DNA of 9,949 nt from an uncultured Oscillospiraceae bacterium (GTDB lineage Bacteria; Bacillota; Clostridia; Oscillospirales; Oscillospiraceae). Below are positions 5,857 to 9,949 of the stretch, in pieces. The position numbers and the translations under genes are program-made. The stretch is from NCBI GenBank assembly GCA_934643765.1, contig CAKUCT010000058.1:1-9949 (forward strand), given 5' to 3'. Numbering within the stretch: the first letter of the stretch is position 1; every line of letters begins with the position of its first letter. Below the pieces are notes generated by a model that saw nothing but the letters and a program-made list of their open reading frames with translations, was not told where the DNA came from and did not search any database.

Positions 5857-5885
5857 ATTCTCTTTACAGCTGCGTCAGTTGACAA
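5857..5885 (-). promoter_or_regulatory. Possible hybrid promoter for the HAD gene using the MITE-like end
   Basis: The left terminal repeat of the element carries TTGTCA facing outward on the minus strand (5880-5885). Seventeen bases on is GAGAAT (5857-5862), a 4/6 match to TATAAT. No better promoter is visible between 5800 and 5872. The -10 is weak, so this is only a candidate. Confidence 0.25.
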
Positions 5886-5891
5886 GGGCAC
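5872..5891 (+). repeat. Left terminal inverted repeat
   Basis: GCGTCAGTTGACAAGGGCAC is an exact reverse complement of 6124-6143. The flanking bases do not extend the match outward. Inward the match resumes after a 2-base indel. Confidence 0.9.
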
Positions 5892-6123
5892 GCGTGGTTT
5901 TTCGCGGGTCAAAAAGGCCTCTGGCGTCGTTATCCTCATCGATGGGCGCCAGCCCATCTTCCTCGTCTGTCTGGCCAGCTGCCGTTTATCCTCCGCGAAA
6001 AACTCCAAAGGACTTGCCGGCCAGGCTGGGACGTCGCCGGCAAGGCAGAGGACGCAGGCTTACTGGCGTAAGTCAAGGACGATAACGCAGCAGACGGCGG
6101 CTTAGCCTGACCCGCAAGCGCGT

Positions 6124-6143
6124 GTGCCCTTGTCAACTGACGC
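6124..6143 (-). repeat. Right terminal inverted repeat
   Basis: GTGCCCTTGTCAACTGACGC is an exact reverse complement of 5872-5891. Twenty contiguous matching bases 232 bases apart are far beyond chance. Confidence 0.9.
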
Positions 6144-6230
6144 TTGTATCTTAACAGGCTTTTGTGAATTTGAAAAGCACTTTTTTGTAAAATCAACGTA
6201 AAATCACAGAACGCTGAAAAGCCTCGCAGA

Positions 6231-6361
6231 GTTTCGCCCCGCAGGGCGAAATAAAATGTTAATCTATTTTTTGCCGCGACCTGCGCGTGGCAAAAAATTC
6301 TGCTCGCCTCGCGAGTGTGGAATTTGGGCGCGCATGCGCACAAATTATGCGCGTGGCGAGG
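6231..6361. repeat. Structured non-coding stretch made of nested inverted repeats
   Basis: Four structures lie in tandem. The first is TTTCGCCC/GGGCGAAA (6232-6239 and 6244-6251). The second is TTTTTTGCC/GGCAAAAAA (6267-6275 and 6289-6297). The third is a nested set with CCTCGC/GCGAGG outside (6307-6312 and 6356-6361), AATTTG/CAAATT inside (6321-6326 and 6341-6346), and the palindrome GCGCATGCGC at the centre (6330-6339). The fourth is an 8-bp palindrome CTCGCGAG (6308-6315) overlapping the outer arm. The 10-mer TGCGCGTGGC occurs twice (6282-6291 and 6348-6357). It does not code for a convincing protein. It may be a second interspersed repeat, an RNA structure or a decayed element. Confidence 0.5.
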
Positions 6362-6375
6362 TGCAATTTTTGATA

Positions 6376-6421
6376 ATAAACATGAAGCCCGGCAGGTTAT
6401 CCTGCCGGGCTTCATGTTTAT
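6376..6421 (-). terminator. Terminator of the pst-pho operon (perfect 21-bp hairpin)
   Basis: Perfect arms 6376-6396 and 6401-6421 with a 4-base loop begin two bases after the kinase stop codon. The core is the GC-rich GAAGCCCGGCAGG stem. On the minus strand it is followed by ATGTTTATTATC, T-rich but interrupted. The stem is long enough to stabilise the 3' end as well as stop transcription. Confidence 0.75.
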
Positions 6422-6423
6422 GA

Positions 6424-8076
6424 TTATTTGGGAAGCGTGACGCGGATTTCCGTGCCGCGGCCGGGCTCGCTCTCCAGATCAATTCTGCCGCCGTGGTACT
6501 GTACGGCGTGCTTAACGATCGAAAGGCCAAGGCCGGTGCCGCCGGAGGCTTTCGAATGGCTCTTATCGACGCGGTAGAAGCGCTCGAAAATCCGGCTCTG
6601 GTGCTCGGGTGCGATGCCGATGCCGGTGTCGAGGACACTGATGACGGCGCTGCCGTTCATGCTTTCAACGTGGATGCGGACGCTGCCGTTTTCGCGGTTA
6701 TAATGGATGGCATTGTCACAGAGGTTATAGACGGTCTCATAGAGCAGCCGGCGCACGCCGTTTACCGACGCGGTTTCGCCGTCGACGGAGATGGAGACAT
6801 GCTTCTTTTCAGCCGCCGCGTGCAGATCGCTTGCCACTTCCTTTGCAAGACTCAGAAGCTCCACCGGCTCGCGCGGAAGCTCCATGCCCTCGTCGAGCTG
6901 CGACAGGCGGATAATATCGCCGATCAGCGCGACCAGGCGCTCTGCCTCCTGGCGGATGTGGCCGACAAAGCGCTGGGTGTCTTCGGGCTTGACCATGCCG
7001 TTTTCCAGAAGCTCGGCGCTGCCGATGATACCCTGCAGCGGCGTTTTGAGCTCATGCGAGACGTTGGCCGTAAACTCGCGCCGGGCCTGTTCGGCGGTTT
7101 CGCGCTCGGTGATGTCAAACGAGAGAAGCACCGCTCCGATGGCCTCGCCGTCGGAGTCAATGCGGCTGATATCAAACTGGTAGATGCGCCCGGCAAGCTC
7201 CGCGCGGGTCTCGCTGTGCCCGGTTTTGCGGGCAAGGGAGATGGCCTGCGTCACATCGGAGCTTCGATCGACAGTCAGAAAATCACGGCCCACGCACGAG
7301 CTGTCTACGCCGAAGAGCTTCTGCGCGGCGGAATTGATGCTGAGCACCGTGCCCTTGTTGTCGAGCAGGACGAGCCCCTCCTGCATGCTGGCGGTGATGT
7401 GGGCAAACTCGTCTGTTTTTTTCTGCAGCTCTCGCATCTGGTCGGAAATCTGCAGATGCTGGCAGTTGATGCGGCCGAGCAGGGGAGAAATCTCCTCATA
7501 CGCGTCGACGTCGAGCGGATGGTCAAGGTCGATGGCGTTGAGGGGCTCGACAATCCGGCGGGCCAGCTGCCGCGCAAGGACAGCGCTGAGCGCCAGCGCG
7601 GCCAGCGCGACGATCAGAATTGGCTGCAGCATGCCGAGCACCAGCGTGCCGAGCGTCTGGCGCGAGACGGAGATACGAAGAACGGTGCCGTCCGTCAGGC
7701 GCTTTGCGTAGTAGGTCGTTTTTTCCAGAAGCGTCGCGGAGTAACGCGTGCTGCTGCCTTCGCCGGTTGTTAGTGCCTGCTGTACCTCTTCGCGTCCGGC
7801 ATGGTTTTCAAGCGTCGATGCATCTGTCTGTGTGTCATAGAGCACGGTGCCGTCTGCTGCGATCCAGGTCAAGCGGCAGCGGTCGGACGGCGCAGACTGC
7901 AGATACTGCGTGCCGCTTTGCTCGACGCCGGTCTCTGCCAGTGCAAGCTCACTCTGCAGCTCCTGGGCCTGAACGCCTGCAAAATAATCGTACAGGCAGC
8001 CCATAATGATAACCAGGCTTGCCAGCAGCACGCAGGCCGCGGCAAATACAATGGAGCGGAAAATCTTTTTTGTCAT
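6424..8076 (-). CDS. phoR: Sensor histidine kinase, PhoR-type
   Basis: This 550-residue membrane kinase is predicted to sense phosphate status with PstB/PhoU and to phosphorylate the upstream-encoded regulator. Domains in order: TM1 (about 8-30), an extracytoplasmic region (about 32-143), TM2 (about 145-170), a HAMP-like linker with IVEPLNAIDLDHPL (about 175-205), a PAS domain (about 220-325) and HisKA with FTANVSHELKTPLQG. The phosphorylated His is His341. The HATPase_c domain shows the N box around Asn455, the G1 box DTGIGI (483-488), the F box FERFYRVD and the G2 box GGTGLGL (512-518). The ATG at 8076 overlaps the regulator's TGA as ATGA and is preceded by GGGAGG at 7 bases. A TTG start at 8091 would overlap this site and is rejected. 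The extracytoplasmic region need not bind phosphate directly. The phoR name rests on domain order and its place next to pstB and phoU. Confidence 0.92.
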   Translation of the reverse strand: MTKKIFRSIVFAAACVLLASLVIIMGCLYDYFAGVQAQELQSELALAETGVEQSGTQYLQSAPSDRCRLTWIAADGTVLYDTQTDASTLENHAGREEVQQALTTGEGSSTRYSATLLEKTTYYAKRLTDGTVLRISVSRQTLGTLVLGMLQPILIVALAALALSAVLARQLARRIVEPLNAIDLDHPLDVDAYEEISPLLGRINCQHLQISDQMRELQKKTDEFAHITASMQEGLVLLDNKGTVLSINSAAQKLFGVDSSCVGRDFLTVDRSSDVTQAISLARKTGHSETRAELAGRIYQFDISRIDSDGEAIGAVLLSFDITERETAEQARREFTANVSHELKTPLQGIIGSAELLENGMVKPEDTQRFVGHIRQEAERLVALIGDIIRLSQLDEGMELPREPVELLSLAKEVASDLHAAAEKKHVSISVDGETASVNGVRRLLYETVYNLCDNAIHYNRENGSVRIHVESMNGSAVISVLDTGIGIAPEHQSRIFERFYRVDKSHSKASGGTGLGLSIVKHAVQYHGGRIDLESEPGRGTEIRVTLPK

Positions 8077-8747
8077 GTGGTTGCCTCCCAACGGTAGCCG
8101 ACATTGCGCACCGTTTCAATCCGGTCGCCATAGCTTCCAAGCTTCTGGCGAAGCGTGCGGATGTGCATGTCGACCGTGCGTGTTTCTCCGTAATAATCTG
8201 TGCCCCAGACCTTTTCCATCAGCTGGTCGCGCGTAAAGGCCATACCGGGATGGAGCAAAAACAGCCGCAGCAGCTCAAACTCCTTATAGGTCAGCTCCAC
8301 GCGCGCACCGTCGGCTGTGACGGTGTGTTCTTCCGGGTTCAGGCAAAGTCCGCCGCACTGCAGAAGATGCGCGGGCTTTTCCGGCTGGCAGCGCCGGAGC
8401 ACGGCCTTCACGCATGAGACCAGTTCCATTACTCCGAAGGGCTTTGTGAGATAATAGTCCGCGCCCAGGTCAAGTCCCTGGATTTTATCGTATTCCGCGC
8501 CCTTGGCCGTTGCCATGACGACGGGAATGGAGGCGAGCGCGGGGGTGGATTTCATGCGCTTCAAAAGCGTAATCCCATCCAGGCCCGGCAGCATCACGTC
8601 CAGAACGACGAGCTGCGGCGTCTGCGTCTGCAGCGCCTGCCAGAACGCCATCCCATCTTCAAAGCCCTGCGCCTCAAAGCCGGTTGACTGCAGCGCGTAG
8701 ACCTCAATGTCGCGGATGCTGGCGTCGTCTTCCACACACCAGATCAT
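8073..8747 (-). CDS. phoB: OmpR/PhoB-family response regulator
   Basis: The 224-residue DNA-binding regulator has an N-terminal receiver (about 1-115) with acidic pocket Glu6, Asp7 and Asp8, phosphoacceptor Asp50 in VVLDVMLPGLDG, Thr80 and Lys102 in LTKPFG. The C-terminal winged helix (about 125-222) has ELTYKEFELLRLFLLHPGMAF spread over its first strand and helix, the recognition helix near TRTVDMHIRTLRQKLG, and the wing ending VRNVGYRWE. The ATG at 8747 overlaps the phoU stop as ATGA and has AGGAGG 7 bases upstream. A longer start at 8792 would add residues that overlap phoU with no binding site. When phosphorylated by the kinase encoded just downstream, it probably activates phosphate-starvation genes. 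I see no PHO box in the window, and the operon promoter would lie beyond the right edge. Some Clostridia annotations call this gene phoP. Confidence 0.92.
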   Translation of the reverse strand: MIWCVEDDASIRDIEVYALQSTGFEAQGFEDGMAFWQALQTQTPQLVVLDVMLPGLDGITLLKRMKSTPALASIPVVMATAKGAEYDKIQGLDLGADYYLTKPFGVMELVSCVKAVLRRCQPEKPAHLLQCGGLCLNPEEHTVTADGARVELTYKEFELLRLFLLHPGMAFTRDQLMEKVWGTDYYGETRTVDMHIRTLRQKLGSYGDRIETVRNVGYRWEATT

Positions 8748-9397
8748 ACATGATCCTCCTTGTGTACGCCGGTCACGGAGAAGACCACCCACTGGGCGAT
8801 ATTGACCGCATGGTCGGCGATACGTTCAAAATATTTTGCAATCATCAGAGAATCCAGATAATACGCGCCGTCGGCGGGGGAGACGGCGATTTTCTGGATT
8901 AGGCCCTGCTTGACTTCATCAAAGTAACAGTCGACGGTATCATCGGAGCGCACGACCTGTTCAGCTAGATGCGTGTCGCGCTTGACAAAGGCGTCGACGC
9001 TGTTTGTGACCATGGTAATGGCTGCGCGGGCCATCTGCTGCAGAAGATCGTCGTGCTCTGCCTGACGGCCGCCCAGATACAGGATAATCTCTGCGATATC
9101 CTCTGCCTGGTCGCCGATGCGCTCCATGTCCGTGATCATTTTCAGCGCGGCGGAGATCTGCCGCAGGTCGCGGGCAACGGGCTGCTGCTGCAGCAAAAGC
9201 CGCAGGCAAAGCGCCTCAATGGCGCGCTCTTTCTGGTCAATTTCGGCGTCCAGCGGGCCGACCTTCCGGGCCAGCTGCATGTCGCCCTCGCTCAGCGCCT
9301 TGGAGGCAAGGGCAATGACTTCCTCACACAGTGCGCCCATACGGATCATTTCACTGTTCAGCTGCGCCAGCTGCTGTTCAAAACGGTTTCTCATCAT
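8744..9397 (-). CDS. phoU: Phosphate transport system regulatory protein PhoU
   Basis: The 217 residues are typical of PhoU, an all-helical cytoplasmic protein of two three-helix repeats that links PstB to the PhoR kinase and keeps the Pho response off when phosphate is plentiful. Both repeats show the family's acidic metal-binding motif: ITDMERIGDQAEDIAE (88-103) in the first and YFERIADHAVNIAQW (189-203) in the second. The first lies after LRQISAALKM, another conserved stretch. GGGAGG is 5 bases before the ATG at 9397. That ATG overlaps the pstB stop as ATGA, and the phoU stop overlaps the regulator start in the same way. No truncation is evident. Confidence 0.95.
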   Translation of the reverse strand: MMRNRFEQQLAQLNSEMIRMGALCEEVIALASKALSEGDMQLARKVGPLDAEIDQKERAIEALCLRLLLQQQPVARDLRQISAALKMITDMERIGDQAEDIAEIILYLGGRQAEHDDLLQQMARAAITMVTNSVDAFVKRDTHLAEQVVRSDDTVDCYFDEVKQGLIQKIAVSPADGAYYLDSLMIAKYFERIADHAVNIAQWVVFSVTGVHKEDHV

Positions 9398-9949
9398 CCA
9401 AACCTCCCTGTGATGTAATCTTCGGTGCGCTTGTCCTCAGGCTGCGAGAAGATCTTCTCGGTCTGCCCGTACTCTACCAGCTCGCCGAGCAGGAAAAACG
9501 CCGTATAATCCGAGATACGGACGGCCTGCTGCATGTTATGCGTGACGATAACAATCGTGTAGTGCTCCTTGAGCTGCATGGCAAGGTCTTCAATTTTGGA
9601 GGTGGAGATGGGGTCAAGGGCGCTTGTCGGCTCGTCCATCAGAAGCACCCGGGGCTCCACGGCCAGGGCCCGCGCGATACAGAGCCGCTGCTGCTGGCCG
9701 CCGGACAGGCCCAGCGCGTTTTTCTTGAGCCGGTCTTTGACCTCGTCCCAGATGGCAGCGCCGCGGAGCGAACGCTCCACGATATCGTCCAGCTTTGCCT
9801 TGTTCTTGATGCCGTGGGTTCTGGGGCCGTAGGCAATGTTATCATAGATGCTCATGGGGAAGGGATTCGGCTTCTGGAACACCATGCCGATCTGGCGGCG
9901 AAGCTCGTTGACATCGACGGACGAAGAGAAGATGTACTCGCCATCATAC
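9394..9949 (-). CDS. pstB: Phosphate ABC transporter ATP-binding protein PstB (5' end off the window)
   Basis: The frame runs to the right edge, so only the C-terminal 184 or so residues are seen; the family is about 250 long, and the Walker A loop is missing because it lies beyond 9949. PstB hydrolyses ATP to drive phosphate import through PstC and PstA. Visible motifs are the Q-loop IGMVFQKPNPFPMSIYDNIA, the signature LSGGQQQR, Walker B VLLMDEP, the D-loop SALDP and the switch His in IVIVTHNMQQA. The family-typical ending follows (LVEYGQTEKIF, then ITGRFG). The ATG at 9885 is internal, because the preceding codons read VDVNELRRQIG, as expected for PstB. The stop overlaps the phoU start as ATGA. 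Confidence 0.95.
   Translation of the reverse strand, partial: YDGEYIFSSSVDVNELRRQIGMVFQKPNPFPMSIYDNIAYGPRTHGIKNKAKLDDIVERSLRGAAIWDEVKDRLKKNALGLSGGQQQRLCIARALAVEPRVLLMDEPTSALDPISTSKIEDLAMQLKEHYTIVIVTHNMQQAVRISDYTAFFLLGELVEYGQTEKIFSQPEDKRTEDYITGRFG

Larger units (their letters stand above)
5872..6143. mobile_element. MITE-like element, 272 bp, non-coding
   Basis: The element is bounded by perfect 20-bp terminal inverted repeats. The similarity continues inward: a 15-base block starting exactly 56 bases from each end (5928-5942 and 6073-6087) matches its partner at 12 of 15 positions, so each arm is about 70 bp with small indels. The interior holds further perfect inverted repeats: 5897-5907 with 5993-6003 (11 bp), 5941-5947 with 5952-5958 (7 bp) and 6013-6021 with 6036-6044 (9 bp). 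There is no transposase and no credible gene. These traits fit a miniature inverted-repeat transposable element mobilised in trans. No exact target-site duplication is visible at the flanks (TTACAGCT and TTGTATCT), which suggests age or a different origin, such as a structured intergenic repeat. Confidence 0.75.

Noticed and set aside
5860..6155. Target-site duplication around the MITE-like element
   Set aside because: Flanks share only partial similarity (TTACAGC on the left, TTAACAGGC eight or more bases beyond the right end), and nothing exact abuts the terminal repeats.
6267..6297. TTTTTTGCC...GGCAAAAAA hairpin as a terminator
   Set aside because: The T and A runs are inside the stem; neither strand has a free T-tract after the hairpin, and no gene ends next to it.
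5936..6415. 159-residue minus-strand open frame in the gene-poor gap
   Set aside because: It begins inside the kinase terminator, crosses the structured stretch and ends inside the MITE-like element. It has no ribosome binding site and a low-complexity composition.
6493..7773. 426-residue plus-strand open frame
   Set aside because: It is antisense to the sensor kinase, whose HisKA and HATPase motifs are complete. It has no ribosome binding site and no recognisable domain.

Overview
The window looks like a GC-rich member of the Clostridia, most likely the Oscillospiraceae/Ruminococcaceae group. The evidence is strong AGGAGG ribosome binding sites, an SLH-domain surface protein, an ECF-type membrane protein paired with a Crp/Fnr regulator, a galactokinase of the GRTEIGGNHTDHQHG type, and Firmicutes-style promoters. 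This placement is inferred from gene content and style, not from any marker gene. No rRNA, tRNA, CRISPR array or phage module is visible.

Layout. Positions 2-85 hold the possible 3' end of a plus-strand gene, separated by a bidirectional-looking hairpin from a secreted beta-helix/SLH protein (181-2055, minus) that has its own promoter. Next comes a divergent pair: a small ECF S-component-like membrane protein (2240-2770, minus) and a Crp/Fnr regulator (2860-3561, plus). They share a short control region with overlapping promoters and a perfect palindrome. A stand-alone galactokinase (3637-4746, minus) converges on the regulator gene. It has a strong promoter and a leader made almost entirely of two hairpins. 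A NagD-like HAD phosphatase (4993-5799, minus) follows.

From 5800 to 6423 there is no credible gene. This gap contains a 272-bp element with 20-bp perfect terminal inverted repeats, resembling a non-autonomous MITE (5872-6143). It also contains a second highly structured stretch (about 6231-6361) and a perfect 21-bp hairpin just after the next operon. The rest of the window is the 3' part of a phosphate operon read on the minus strand: pstB (5' end off the window), phoU, a PhoB-type response regulator and a PhoR-type sensor kinase. All three junctions are ATGA stop-start overlaps, so the four genes appear translationally coupled.

How the genes work together. PstB powers phosphate import. PhoU relays transporter status to the kinase. 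The kinase and regulator then control phosphate-starvation genes, probably including this operon. The ECF/Crp pair looks like a self-contained regulatory unit, with one palindrome placed to repress its own regulator gene and to activate the membrane protein. No biochemically novel multi-gene system is evident. The most interesting items are the ECF/Crp control region and the MITE-like and structured intergenic elements.
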